From RGIG2206 sp045577615 (GTDB lineage Bacteria > Bacillota > Clostridia > Oscillospirales > Acutalibacteraceae): a DNA stretch of 64,000 nt. The notes beneath the pieces were generated by a model, which was not told where the DNA came from, made no database searches, and worked only from the letters and a program-made list of their open reading frames with translations. The DNA is taken from contig JAZNIT010000036.1 of the NCBI GenBank assembly GCA_045577615.1, forward strand, positions 1-64,000. Reading direction: 5' to 3'. Shown here one piece after another: positions 24,983 to 33,262 of the stretch. Positions within the stretch are counted from its first letter, which is position 1; each line of letters starts with the position of its first letter. The translations under genes and the position numbers were made by a program.

Positions 24983-26134
24983 TTATTTCTCCTTGAAAAG
25001 TTTTTCGAAAGCCAAATCGGCCATTTTTTGGGCACCTGCAGTTGAGGGGTGGAGGTGGTCGCCGCTGTCGTAAATGGGATTGAAGGTAAGCTCGTCCTCG
25101 GCGCTCTTCATATACATATCAAAATCAATCACACCGTCGATGCAATCGGTAGTGCGAATCCACTCGTTAACGCCTTGACGGATGGGCTCTCTGAAATCGT
25201 TGTATGAACGCCAACCCTTGATGGTCATAATGGTGCCCATATATACCTTTAAGCCTGCCTTGCGGGCGGTATCGGCATAGAAGCGCAGACCCTCGATAAG
25301 CTCCTCTGCGGTGGGCAGATGAGAAAGAGGGCGGAAGATGTTGGAGCCGTCGGTTTCAGGGTGAATTATATCGTTGACGCCGTGCAAAATAACCACGGTA
25401 TCGGCTCCTGCGGTTTTAATCTCGCGCACAAAGCGGTCATCACCCTTAATGCCGTATTGATAATAAGGCACGCAATCGTATTGACGAAGCACGCGGCTGC
25501 CGCTGACGGCGCGACGAGCAACTGAAACATTGGTAATGCCCTTATCCTCCATATTTTTCATCAGCCATTCGGGCCATGATTGGGCGGTGATAGAGTCGCC
25601 GTAGGCAATGATTGAACGGCAGTTTTCATCGGCGAGAAGGTCAACCTCGGTGAGAAAATAGCAATAGCCTGTGAAATTGGATTTGGCGGGGTCAAACTCT
25701 GCCTTATCGAAGCTGTCGCCTCTGCAAAATTGATTTTTGGTATAGGGGCCTGAGACGGCGCAGGCGGGGGCCATATTGACAAAGCCACCGATGTAGAGAG
25801 TTATGGCAAAATCGTCACCTGCGGTGGCGGCAAAAGTCACCTCGTCACTGGTTACGGTTTCACCTGCTGCCATCTTGCATTTGGAATCGCCGCCAAAGGT
25901 AACTGCTACCGCCTTGTCGGTCAAGGTGATGCCGTCAACCATGGGGGCAACGGAAATTTTATCAATGATTGCCTCGTCTTTACTGACGTGGTTGGAAAAA
26001 GCAAGGCGGATTTTTTCGCCCGAAATTGTTGTGTGTATTTTATACCGCAAGGTCAAATCGTGGGCATAATTTTCTACCCTTTGTTCACTGTAGGACGGAG
26101 CGGTGGACCAGGTGGCAACCCATTTTTTGCTCAT
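24983..26134 (-). CDS. SGNH/GDSL hydrolase (esterase)
   Basis: This 383-residue protein has a beta-sandwich-like N-terminal half (1-170) and a C-terminal SGNH hydrolase domain: block I YGDSIT with the nucleophilic Ser, a Gly in AVSGSR, VILHGVNDI with the Asn, and DHLHPS with the catalytic Asp-His. It has no signal peptide, so it is probably cytoplasmic. Such enzymes remove acyl groups from sugars or lipids. ATG 26134 follows GGAGG; an earlier in-frame Met has no site. Confidence 0.82.
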   Translation of the reverse strand: MSKKWVATWSTAPSYSEQRVENYAHDLTLRYKIHTTISGEKIRLAFSNHVSKDEAIIDKISVAPMVDGITLTDKAVAVTFGGDSKCKMAAGETVTSDEVTFAATAGDDFAITLYIGGFVNMAPACAVSGPYTKNQFCRGDSFDKAEFDPAKSNFTGYCYFLTEVDLLADENCRSIIAYGDSITAQSWPEWLMKNMEDKGITNVSVARRAVSGSRVLRQYDCVPYYQYGIKGDDRFVREIKTAGADTVVILHGVNDIIHPETDGSNIFRPLSHLPTAEELIEGLRFYADTARKAGLKVYMGTIMTIKGWRSYNDFREPIRQGVNEWIRTTDCIDGVIDFDMYMKSAEDELTFNPIYDSGDHLHPSTAGAQKMADLAFEKLFKEK

Positions 26135-26219
26135 TTTGAAATTCCTCCAAAAGAAATGTGCAGCGCTTTTGCACTGCACAAATTATAGCATAGCTTATTT
26201 TATTTTTCAAGGCAATGGC

Positions 26220-26987
26220 TTAATTTTCGGCCTTGGTGTAAGGTAAAATGCAGGTCGAAAGGCCCGAATCGATAAGCAAATCCGTGCCGGTGGTGCTGTT
26301 GGACAAATCGGTACCCAGATAAAACACCGCGTTGGCAATATCCTGTTCGGCTGCCTCGTGATTCAAGGGGTAGCGTGAACGGCGCACTGCCTTTGCCTCT
26401 TCAGTCATTTCGTCCCATCTTACCGAGTGGATGGCACCTGCAACGATGTTGTTGGCGCGGATATGATACTCGCCAAGTTCATAGGCCAGACAGCGCACCA
26501 TTGCGGCCAGAGCGGCCTTACTCATTGCGTAAGGCAAGCGGTCGCGGATGCAGCCGTTGGCCTGAATTGAGCCGATGGTGACGATGGCACCCCCCTCGCC
26601 CTTGTCGCGCATAATAGTCGCCGCCTGCTGACAGCAAAGAAAGCTGCCTCTTGCATTAGCCTCCATAACAGCGTCAAAGCCATTGACGTCGGTAGAAAAG
26701 GTGCCCATACCGATGCCAAGGTGGGCAGCGTTGGCAACAAAGCAATCAAGACGGTCAAAATCAGCCTTAAACTGCTCAAAGGCTTTTGCTATGCTGTTGG
26801 GATCACCCAGCTCAAGAGCATAGCCCTTGGCGGTGACGCCATATTCTGCATTCAGCATTTTTGCCGTAGCATTGGAGGAGGCTCGGTCGCGGCTTGACAC
26901 GGCAACGTCCCATCCCTTTGATGCAAAAAGTTTGCTTATGGCGAGGCCTGTATTGGCACAACCGCCGGTTATAAATACAACACTCAT
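26220..26987 (-). CDS. Short-chain dehydrogenase/reductase (SDR family), second copy
   Basis: This 255-residue SDR has TGGCANTG as cofactor loop, the ANAAH form of the NNAG motif, catalytic YAMSK (Tyr-x-x-x-Lys) and a C-terminal substrate-specifying segment. It closely resembles the SDR at 4967-5776, so the two probably arose by duplication and may act on related substrates. Preceded by GGAGAAACCAC. The substrate is unknown. Confidence 0.85.
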   Translation of the reverse strand: MSVVFITGGCANTGLAISKLFASKGWDVAVSSRDRASSNATAKMLNAEYGVTAKGYALELGDPNSIAKAFEQFKADFDRLDCFVANAAHLGIGMGTFSTDVNGFDAVMEANARGSFLCCQQAATIMRDKGEGGAIVTIGSIQANGCIRDRLPYAMSKAALAAMVRCLAYELGEYHIRANNIVAGAIHSVRWDEMTEEAKAVRRSRYPLNHEAAEQDIANAVFYLGTDLSNSTTGTDLLIDSGLSTCILPYTKAEN

Positions 26988-27092
26988 TGTGGTTTCTCCT
27001 TTTAGTGGGGATTTCTATAAAAATTATACCCCTGCCGCACAGCAGGGGTAAATCGCAAAATTAGTATTTTTTTGCACAAAACGCGCAAGCTT

Positions 27093-27761
27093 TTAACTTT
27101 CTTCTTCAACAAATACCACGTGCTCAAGTTGGTTAAGCTTGAGAATATCAAGGTCAAGTCGGCGGTCGATGATAAGATTTATGCCCAAATGACCTGCAAA
27201 GCCGCTCTTGGGAGCCATCATTCGATGGGTAAAGGTAACCTGAAATTCGTCCTTTATTTGCTCAACGATTTCGTTTGCCTTATACATATCGTCAATTTCG
27301 AGATAAATAATCTCTGCGGCCTTTTTGCGGCGTTCAAGCTTGGCAAAAAGAACAATCGCAATAAGGAAAAGCACCGTAACAATAACAGCACCCTCATAAA
27401 AACCGTAGCCAAGTGCTATACCGATTACACTTGTTGTCCATACGCCTGCGGCGGTGGTCAAACCTGTGATAACGTTGTTGCTTTTAAGAATGATCATACC
27501 TGCACCCAAGAAACCGATGCCTGATATAACCTGGGCAGGAATACGCAAAACGTCACCGCCAAAACCAAGTTCTGTACTTACATACAGGCTGATCATTGAT
27601 GTGAGAGCTGCGCCCAAGCAAACGATAATGTGGGTGCGCATACCTGCAGCACGACCGTGGCGGGCGCGCTCGCTACCGATAAGGCAACCGATAACTACTG
27701 CCACAAAAGAACGAAAAGCGACCGAAATAAGAACCTCTAAACTAATACCTGCAAACTCCAT
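27093..27761 (-). CDS. MgtC/SapB family membrane protein
   Basis: This 222-residue protein has four or five N-terminal membrane segments with the family pattern GCLIGSERARHGRAAGMRTHI, GLTTAAGVWTT and GIGFLGAGMI, and a cytoplasmic C-terminal domain with ACT-like character (about 145-222). MgtC relatives affect magnesium homeostasis and, in pathogens, the F-type ATPase; the role in this organism is unknown. The GGGGG site precedes the ATG and the gene is isolated. Confidence 0.85.
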   Translation of the reverse strand: MEFAGISLEVLISVAFRSFVAVVIGCLIGSERARHGRAAGMRTHIIVCLGAALTSMISLYVSTELGFGGDVLRIPAQVISGIGFLGAGMIILKSNNVITGLTTAAGVWTTSVIGIALGYGFYEGAVIVTVLFLIAIVLFAKLERRKKAAEIIYLEIDDMYKANEIVEQIKDEFQVTFTHRMMAPKSGFAGHLGINLIIDRRLDLDILKLNQLEHVVFVEEES

Positions 27762-27817
27762 TTTTTACCCCCTTGTGTAGTTTATGCCCCAAAAATCGGG
27801 CATAGAATATAAAAGTT

Positions 27818-27851
27818 AAAGAAGCAAAAACTGCGGGGTTTTTGCTTCTTT
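27818..27851. terminator. Bidirectional terminator or intergenic hairpin
   Basis: AAAGAAGCAAAAA (818-830) pairs with TTTTTGCTTCTTT (839-851). It lies downstream of the metallophosphoesterase gene on the minus strand and upstream of mgtC. Confidence 0.65.
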
Positions 27852-27902
27852 GTTTTATTATGATAAATTATATACCACCTTGTGACAAAAATCAAGGTTT
27901 TT

Positions 27903-29591
27903 TTATTTTAAAACGGATATGCTGTCGAAATAAGCACAGTTTTTAAAAACACCCCAAGTTTCGCCCAACTGCAGCGCAACTTTTACGGGCGCAGAGAAGC
28001 CCTCTGCCGCAACTGTCAAAGCAGGCAAATCGTCTCGCCACATAGTAAGGGTGCCATCTTTGAGAGTGAGGCCGACGGTGCCTGATTCGATGGTGTAGGG
28101 CAGTTTTGTGGTGGCAATTACGCGGTCTGACTCAAAGGGGTTGCCATCCCCTATCTGCCAGCCGTCAAGGATTGCCACCCTATTATCGTCCCGTGTGCGA
28201 CAGGTGGCGGCGGTGTAACGCCCCACCTGAAGGCAACTGAAATCGTCATCGGAGTTGTTGTAGCGGTTGCGATGATTGTGAGTGAAAACCTCAAAGCTGC
28301 TGCCCAAATCAAAGCTGTTTTTGCTGATAATAAAGGGGCGCACATCATCCGAATCGGTGGCAAAGCCTACCTCTTCACGAATGAAATCGACGTCGCCCGT
28401 CCACATATGGGCAAGAATTGGGCCCTCGTAAAGCACCTCGTTAAAGGTGGGGACGGCAGGAGTGGTTTTAAACCGAGCGGTGAGAGGGGTGCCTTGGTTG
28501 CCGTAAAAATCTACGGGACAAAGGGTGAGGCTGTATTCACAATCGGGTGTGAGCCCCTCAATCACCATACGCCCCCTGCCCTCTCTGGGCAGATAGTAGT
28601 AAGAAGTGAACTGTGCGCTGACCTGCTCACCATCCTTATCGGTAGCGGTGGCAAGGTAATACTCAACCTCTCCGCTTGCCTGTGGGTAGGATATCAGTGC
28701 GGCGCAGGGGCCGACATTGGTGATTTGAAGGTCGCCTTCGGCAAAGCGCATTTTGGGGGCGCGCTTTGCCCTTGCGGCAATGGAATTGTCCACGTCGGGT
28801 GCGATAACCCATGGTTTTCCGATGGCTTTTTGCTGAATTACGTCTACCCTTTCCATCAAAAGGGTGGCGCCGTCGCATTGAGCGACGATGACAACAGGCA
28901 GGTAGTGGCCCACCACGTTGCCCGTAATATTATCCCACTTGGCCGACTGCCAGAGCGAGCCTGCATTGACTGAGTGGTAGCCACTCTCGCTTTGCATAAA
29001 GGAGCGCTCGTTAGCCAAAAATGCGTGGGAATGGCCGCTGAGGAGCACCGCCTGAGGGTGCTTTTTAAGCACATCGTCCAATCGTCCGCCCTTTTTGTTG
29101 CCACCGTCACCGTAAAGGCCCAAGGCGCCACTGCTGTAATGGCACACCACAAATGCAGGCAGCCCATCCTTTTGGGCTGTGGACAGCTGCTCATCAAGCC
29201 AAGCGTAGTCCTCGTCGGTGTAGCCGGCGGAGTGATTGCGAGCCGAAAAGGTGATGAAGGTGTAGCCCTTAACCTTGGTCACAAAGCGGTATGGGATGCC
29301 CACAACCGACTCAAACCGAGCGCGGCAAAGGGCATTTTCTTCGTCAGAATTAACCTTGTTGCCATAGTCGTGGTTACCCATTGCGGCAATGAAGGGAGCA
29401 GCGCTGTTGATACCTTCAAGGCCGCTTTTGACGGCAGCTGCAACACTTTCGACCTCTATTTGACCGCCCGTGTTGGTAAGGTCTCCTGTGCAGACAACGG
29501 CATCGATGGGTCCGCCTTTGCCCTCCTGCTTTATGGCTTCGAACACATAGTGACCGTAGCAATGCACGTCACCAACAATTAAAAATCGCAC
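27903..29591 (-). CDS. Calcineurin-like metallophosphoesterase with a C-terminal beta-sandwich
   Basis: This 562-residue protein has the phosphoesterase motifs GDVH (7-10), GDLTN, GNHDYG, a His in VVCHYSSG and GHSHAFL in order over the first 200 residues, which bind a dinuclear metal centre. Residues 290-380 look like a fibronectin type III-like domain and the rest like a concanavalin-type sandwich. No signal peptide is seen. The substrate could be a phosphodiester or nucleotide. It lies 2 bp after the lipoprotein gene, so cotranscription is likely. Confidence 0.8.
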   Translation of the reverse strand: MRFLIVGDVHCYGHYVFEAIKQEGKGGPIDAVVCTGDLTNTGGQIEVESVAAAVKSGLEGINSAAPFIAAMGNHDYGNKVNSDEENALCRARFESVVGIPYRFVTKVKGYTFITFSARNHSAGYTDEDYAWLDEQLSTAQKDGLPAFVVCHYSSGALGLYGDGGNKKGGRLDDVLKKHPQAVLLSGHSHAFLANERSFMQSESGYHSVNAGSLWQSAKWDNITGNVVGHYLPVVIVAQCDGATLLMERVDVIQQKAIGKPWVIAPDVDNSIAARAKRAPKMRFAEGDLQITNVGPCAALISYPQASGEVEYYLATATDKDGEQVSAQFTSYYYLPREGRGRMVIEGLTPDCEYSLTLCPVDFYGNQGTPLTARFKTTPAVPTFNEVLYEGPILAHMWTGDVDFIREEVGFATDSDDVRPFIISKNSFDLGSSFEVFTHNHRNRYNNSDDDFSCLQVGRYTAATCRTRDDNRVAILDGWQIGDGNPFESDRVIATTKLPYTIESGTVGLTLKDGTLTMWRDDLPALTVAAEGFSAPVKVALQLGETWGVFKNCAYFDSISVLK

Positions 29592-29593
29592 CT

Positions 29594-30439
29594 TTACTGC
29601 TCCTCTTTTTTAACTTCTTTTTTCTTGCTTTTTGACTTTTTAGTAATCACAACGGCAATTACAACAGCGCCGCCGATAACCAGAATAAAGGGCAACGCGC
29701 CAATGAGGAATATAGCAACAGCAGAAAGGGCGGCGGCGAAAAACTCCCATCCGTCAACAAAGGCATTACCTGCCTTTGACCAGAAGGTGGGTTTGCTTTC
29801 GGTTTCGCGCTCAACCTCGTCAAGTTGGAAATTCACGGTAGCGTATGCCACCAGAGTGTCGTAATTTTTCTTTCGAGCCTTGTAGGATTCAAGCTCTCCC
29901 CTAACCTCGTACAGACGGCTTTGGATAGAGATAACGTCATCAAGCTTTTCAGCCTTTTCAAGCATTGACATCAATGCGGTCTGCTCGGTTTCAAGGGCGG
30001 CAATATGGCTCTCTACATCTACGTAGGAGTCGGTCACATCCTCTACGTTAGAGGATTGGCGGGTAACGTTGACAGCGTCGCCAAGGGTGGTCAAAAACTC
30101 CTCCACCTTATCGGCAGGCACACGAGCGGTAAGGGTCATATAGCGTGTGTCGTTATAGGAATTGTTGCTGACCGATTGGTTTTGGATATATCCCTCGGCC
30201 TTTTTAATAGCCGATTCAAGGGTAGAAGTTGCCTTGTCAAAATCTTTGGTTTCGGCATCTATCTCATAGGTGCGAACAAGCTTGCGGTCAATCTTTTCCA
30301 TAGTGGTGTCGGTTACACCAATGTCGCCACCACCCGGCACAGCCTCGTCGGTGGTGTATTTGTTGTCAGCTTCTGCGCCGCAACCACTCATAAGGATAAT
30401 CATAACAACCGATAAAAGTAAAGCTAATATTTTTTTCAT
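29594..30439 (-). CDS. DUF4349 lipoprotein
   Basis: This 281-residue protein begins with a lipoprotein signal whose lipobox ends at C20 (LMSGC). The DUF4349 domain follows (about 50-215) with the YEIDAETKDFDKA and YVDVESHIAALETEQ segments and a central coiled coil, then a C-terminal membrane segment (about 235-262) and a lysine-rich cytoplasmic tail. Such proteins are thought to sit on the outer face of the membrane; the role is unknown. GGAGGG precedes the ATG. Confidence 0.85.
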   Translation of the reverse strand: MKKILALLLSVVMIILMSGCGAEADNKYTTDEAVPGGGDIGVTDTTMEKIDRKLVRTYEIDAETKDFDKATSTLESAIKKAEGYIQNQSVSNNSYNDTRYMTLTARVPADKVEEFLTTLGDAVNVTRQSSNVEDVTDSYVDVESHIAALETEQTALMSMLEKAEKLDDVISIQSRLYEVRGELESYKARKKNYDTLVAYATVNFQLDEVERETESKPTFWSKAGNAFVDGWEFFAAALSAVAIFLIGALPFILVIGGAVVIAVVITKKSKSKKKEVKKEEQ

Positions 30440-30557
30440 AATAACCCTCCTGATATGTAAAAGTTGCCGTGGATTACACTTTAATTTTAACTTAAAAAGG
30501 TGCTCAAATCAAGTTTTTTTGAGTTATTAAATTATTATAAATTATGCAAATAAAGGC

Positions 30558-30586
30558 TTGCTTTTTACCTTGCGGTGTTGTATAAT
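30558..30586 (+). promoter_or_regulatory. Promoter of the tRNA-Val gene
   Basis: -35 TTGCTT (30558-30563), 17 bp, -10 TATAAT (30581-30586), 31 bp before the mature 5' end. Confidence 0.7.
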
Positions 30587-30616
30587 ACCGTTGTTGTCGC
30601 AAGACGAGTTGAATAT

Positions 30617-30692
30617 GGACGCTTAGCGCAGCTGGTAGCGCTTCCGCTTGACGTGCGGGAGGTCAGGGGTTCGAGTCCCTTAGCGTCCACCA
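30617..30692 (+). tRNA. tRNA-Val (anticodon GAC)
   Basis: Full cloverleaf: acceptor GGACGCT with AGCGTCC, D-stem GCGC/GCGC, anticodon stem TCCGC/GCGGG around the loop with GAC at 30650-30652, five-base variable region, T-stem AGGGG/CCCTT, encoded CCA end. Its last 18 bases plus one A (30675-30693) are repeated twice downstream, marking it as an integration target. Confidence 0.95.
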
Positions 30693-30696
30693 AAAA

Positions 30697-30730
30697 AGAA
30701 AGCACCCTGCTGGGTGCTTTTTCTTTTTTT
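30697..30730 (+). terminator. Terminator of tRNA-Val
   Basis: AAAGCACCC (699-707) with GGGTGCTTT (712-720), TGCT loop, then T-rich CTTTTTTT. Confidence 0.85.
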
Positions 30731-30870
30731 GCTAAGGGGCTCGAACCACAAAAGGGAGCGAACACCGAGCATCAGCGAGGTAAGAAGCGACTAAGAAACA
30801 GTCCGGTGGACTGCTTCGCCTTTTGTCCAACCGAGCGGTAGCGAGGGCGCTGTCCCTTAGCGTCCACCAA
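30723..30870 (+). repeat. 148-bp direct repeat, copy A, ending in a copy of the tRNA-Val 3' end
   Basis: Identical at 147 of 148 positions to 31960-32107. Near the start it holds GCTAAGGGGCTCGAACC, almost the reverse complement of the tRNA T-arm and acceptor. In the middle is the palindrome AAACAGTCCggtGGACTG, and at the end a 19-base copy (30852-30870) of the tRNA 3' end. Probable attachment-site scar of an integrated element. Confidence 0.8.
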
Positions 30871-30871
30871 C

Positions 30872-30913
30872 AAAAAAAGTACCTTTGTCTACCAAGACAA
30901 AGGTACTTTTTTT
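30872..30913. terminator. Bidirectional terminator
   Basis: A perfect 19-bp inverted repeat (872-890 with 895-913) with A and T runs outside, directly after repeat copy A. Confidence 0.85.
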
Positions 30914-30916
30914 GAA

Positions 30917-31090
30917 CTAAGTGTTCCGCTTACTCGGAACGTGAAGTATCCTTCGGACGTGAAGCGCACTTCGTGCGTGAAGTGTGCCTTCGGCACGATA
31001 TACGGAACACTTAACTTCACTTTGCGCCAATGGCGCAATACTTCACTATTCCGTAAGGCATAACTTCACTGCGGCTTGCCGCAACTTCAC
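30917..31090. repeat. Array of short hairpins with GTGAAG/CTTCAC spacers
   Basis: An 11-bp outer stem (TAAGTGTTCCG 918-928 with CGGAACACTTA 31003-31013) encloses small hairpins with TTCG-type loops, separated by GTGAAG. After the outer stem come three more small hairpins (GCGCCAATGGCGC, ATTCCGTAAGGCAT-like, GCGGCTTGCCGC), now separated by CTTCAC. The first half can therefore pair with the second half. The array ends just upstream of the promoter of the S23-type gene and is not coding. Confidence 0.65.
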
Positions 31091-31096
31091 TAATTA

Positions 31097-31125
31097 TTGA
31101 AATCTAACAAGTTTTATAGTATGAT
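31097..31125 (+). promoter_or_regulatory. Promoter of the four-helix-bundle gene
   Basis: -35 TTGAAA (31097-31102), 17 bp, -10 TATGAT (31120-31125); GGAGGTG before the ATG at 31149. Confidence 0.65.
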
Positions 31126-31148
31126 TTATATGAAGCGGAGGTGTTATT

Positions 31149-31502
31149 ATGTCGGAAAGCAAATTGAGAACGCAATCAATGGATTTTGCAGTGTCTATTA
31201 TTAACCTTGTCAAATACCTGAAAGAAAAACGAGAATCCATTATTTCTAATCAAATCGGCAGAAGCGGCACATCTATCGGTGCAAATATCCGTGAAGCACA
31301 ATATGCTCACGACAAAGCAGACTTCATTGCAAAATTGCAAATTGCTCTCAAAGAAGCAAATGAAACCGGATATTGGTTGGAACTGCTGTTCAAAACTAAT
31401 TACATATCTGAAGAAGAATACAAATCCCTTGACTCTGCTTGTGCAAGTATTCGTATTATGCTCATCTCCTCCATCAACACCGCAAAGGAAAATGTAAAAT
31501 GA
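31149..31502 (+). CDS. Four-helix-bundle protein (S23/23S rRNA intervening-sequence family)
   Basis: This 117-residue helical protein matches the S23 family: IGRSGTSIGANIREA is its most conserved motif, preceded by a first helix with FAVSIINLV and followed by long amphipathic helices. The family is found inside rRNA intervening sequences and, as Avd, with diversity-generating retroelements; free-standing copies such as this one have no known role. Placed between tRNA-derived repeats and behind a hairpin array, with no rRNA or reverse transcriptase nearby. Its stop overlaps the next start (ATGA). Confidence 0.85.
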   Translation: MSESKLRTQSMDFAVSIINLVKYLKEKRESIISNQIGRSGTSIGANIREAQYAHDKADFIAKLQIALKEANETGYWLELLFKTNYISEEEYKSLDSACASIRIMLISSINTAKENVK

Positions 31503-31918
31503 AAGAAAGCAAACTTTTTTTAAATAAGCGGTGGGCCTTTTGGATCGGGATTTTCTCAGTTCTCATTTTGCTTGGTATATATACTTTATCTGAAGAACTA
31601 ACAATAGCGACCATTATTATAGTCATTGGTTGCATTTGTTTACTTGGCTACATTTTTCTTTTTCCAAACAGTTACAGAATTGATGAGAAAGGAATTACTG
31701 TATACTACGGGTTTGGTATAAAAACTACCGCTAAATGGAACGAGTTGCACACTATTGAAGATCATTATTGCAGAGCATTTCTTTGGATGAGGGAATATCA
31801 TATCGGATATTTCAAAGAAGCACTTCCTTTGTGGGAAAAGGCATGCATACCAAAAAACAAGAAGACAACTGTTTTAATAGAAAAGTATTATAAAAAGACT
31901 ATTGAGAAGTACGGCTGA
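31499..31918 (+). CDS. Small membrane protein with a PH-like domain
   Basis: This 139-residue protein has two membrane segments (about 12-30 and 34-56) followed by FPNSYRIDEKGITVYYGFGIKTTAKWNEL in overlapping pieces, a strand pattern like the bacterial PH (bPH) domain. It is coupled to the S23-type gene through an ATGA overlap. The function is unknown. Base composition is AT-richer than the chromosomal genes. Confidence 0.55.
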   Translation: MKESKLFLNKRWAFWIGIFSVLILLGIYTLSEELTIATIIIVIGCICLLGYIFLFPNSYRIDEKGITVYYGFGIKTTAKWNELHTIEDHYCRAFLWMREYHIGYFKEALPLWEKACIPKNKKTTVLIEKYYKKTIEKYG

Positions 31919-31959
31919 TATTGGAATGCTTTTGGTCGTTTTTACCCTTGCTTATGCTA

Positions 31960-32107
31960 CTTTTTTTGCTAAGGGGCTCGAACCACAAAAGGGAGCGAAC
32001 ACCGAGCATCAGCGAGGTAAGAAGCGACTAAGAAACAGTCCGGTGGACTGTTTCGCCTTTTGTCCAACCGAGCGGTAGCGAGGGCGCTGTCCCTTAGCGT
32101 CCACCAA
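31960..32107 (+). repeat. 148-bp direct repeat, copy B
   Basis: Second copy of 30723-30870 with a single difference (C to T at 32051), which here makes the central GAAACAGTCC/GGACTGTTTC palindrome perfect. Ends with the tRNA-Val 3'-end copy at 32089-32107. Confidence 0.8.
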
Positions 32108-32151
32108 AAAGAAAAGACACCCAATAAGAGTCGTACTCTAAAGGACAGTAA

Positions 32152-32191
32152 AAAAGGAGTCGTAGAAATTTTATTTTCTACGATTCCTTTT
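32152..32191. terminator. Terminator after the specificity-subunit gene
   Basis: AAAAGGAGTCGTAGAAA (152-168) pairs with TTTCTACGATTCCTTTT (175-191), one G-U. It ends the leftward restriction-modification operon. Confidence 0.85.
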
Positions 32192-32212
32192 GCTTTACAG
32201 AATTTTTACCAA

Positions 32213-33262
32213 TTAAACACATGCAACTAACTCATTCAATGCTTTTTCGGTTTTGCTGAACTTGTTTGATATGTAACTTTCCATATAACTGTAATCAAGT
32301 CTTCCTGCACCATCTACAGGAAGATTTACGTAGTCTTTTTGTATTGATTTAAATGATATTGAATCTCCCCAAGAATAGCTATGACCTATGCTTTTTCTTA
32401 ACGCAGTCGCTAAAAATAAATGGATTTTTTCTGTGCGATGGATGTTATCTTTTAGATAAAGAGCAAGGTTATGACTATCATTGGAAAAGAAATCGCTTTC
32501 TTGATATGTAATCGTTAATGTTTTTCCACCTATCATAATACAATTTCCTTCTTCTTTGAGATGGTCATAATAATCAATATAGGAATATACACCATTGTTT
32601 TCATTACTTGCGGTAACGTAAGGTATTGTACCACTATCTTCTGTGATATCACTTTTCAATATACTATGAGTATTTTTAACGGTGAATAAATCAATTATTT
32701 TAAAAGGTTTCCAATTGTTTAAATTAAGCTTTTCTGAAACAACAGATTTCTTCGCTGACTGCAAGTCAGTCAGCGAAGAGCTGACTGCAAGTTCCAGATT
32801 TTTCATATATGATTCCATATATGAAAAATCTGGATTGCCTGTTTCATCAACAGGCAGTTTTATTGTGTTTTGCAACAGTTTTTTGCCGGTGCACATCTCT
32901 TTAAATTCGTATTTTTTTGAAGATACACTTTGTATAACAGTTGCTATGAATTGCTGAGCAAAGCCGTCAATTTCAAATTTAGGAATTAAAACATTAACTC
33001 TTCCATGCGATACGCAATGATATGGATTTTCTTGATAAAATGCTTTTCCGAACATATCAACAGTGATTGTATTGCCTGGCCATTTCTTAGCTTTTTTGTC
33101 TTCGATATATGCCACAATACCATTGTTTTCCTTGCCTGAAGAAACTAACGGTATTTCTCCATCTACAATATTTTTAGGTTGTATATCATCACTTGAGAGG
33201 AAAGCGTCAAAAAAATCACCAATTAGAAAATCGCCCCACTCTTTTGCGTTAATTTTTCCCAT
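32213..33262 (-). CDS. hsdS: Restriction-modification specificity subunit (HsdS-like)
   Basis: This 349-residue protein has two target-recognition domains (about 1-150 and 180-335), each starting with a W..F.I.(D/F)LF-like segment and ending in the repeat LPVD..G..D(F/Y)SYMESY followed by a helix. This is the pseudo-twofold layout of type I S subunits. It would recognise a bipartite DNA target in complex with the methylase. Its start overlaps the methylase stop by one base. The region between the two domains holds three perfect inverted repeats (32750-32855). Confidence 0.88.
   Translation of the reverse strand: MGKINAKEWGDFLIGDFFDAFLSSDDIQPKNIVDGEIPLVSSGKENNGIVAYIEDKKAKKWPGNTITVDMFGKAFYQENPYHCVSHGRVNVLIPKFEIDGFAQQFIATVIQSVSSKKYEFKEMCTGKKLLQNTIKLPVDETGNPDFSYMESYMKNLELAVSSSLTDLQSAKKSVVSEKLNLNNWKPFKIIDLFTVKNTHSILKSDITEDSGTIPYVTASNENNGVYSYIDYYDHLKEEGNCIMIGGKTLTITYQESDFFSNDSHNLALYLKDNIHRTEKIHLFLATALRKSIGHSYSWGDSISFKSIQKDYVNLPVDGAGRLDYSYMESYISNKFSKTEKALNELVACV

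Larger units (their letters stand above)
30871..32107 (+). mobile_element. Small genomic insertion flanked by tRNA-derived direct repeats
   Basis: This 1,237-bp segment is bounded by repeat copies A and B and ends with another tRNA-Val 3'-end copy (32089-32107). It carries a terminator, a hairpin array, the S23-type gene and a membrane protein gene. No integrase is present, so it would need help from another element. The interpretation is inferred from the repeats. Confidence 0.55.

Noticed and set aside
30575..30841. 88-codon frame over tRNA-Val and repeat copy A
   Set aside because: Runs through a tRNA gene and a noncoding repeat; no ribosome site.
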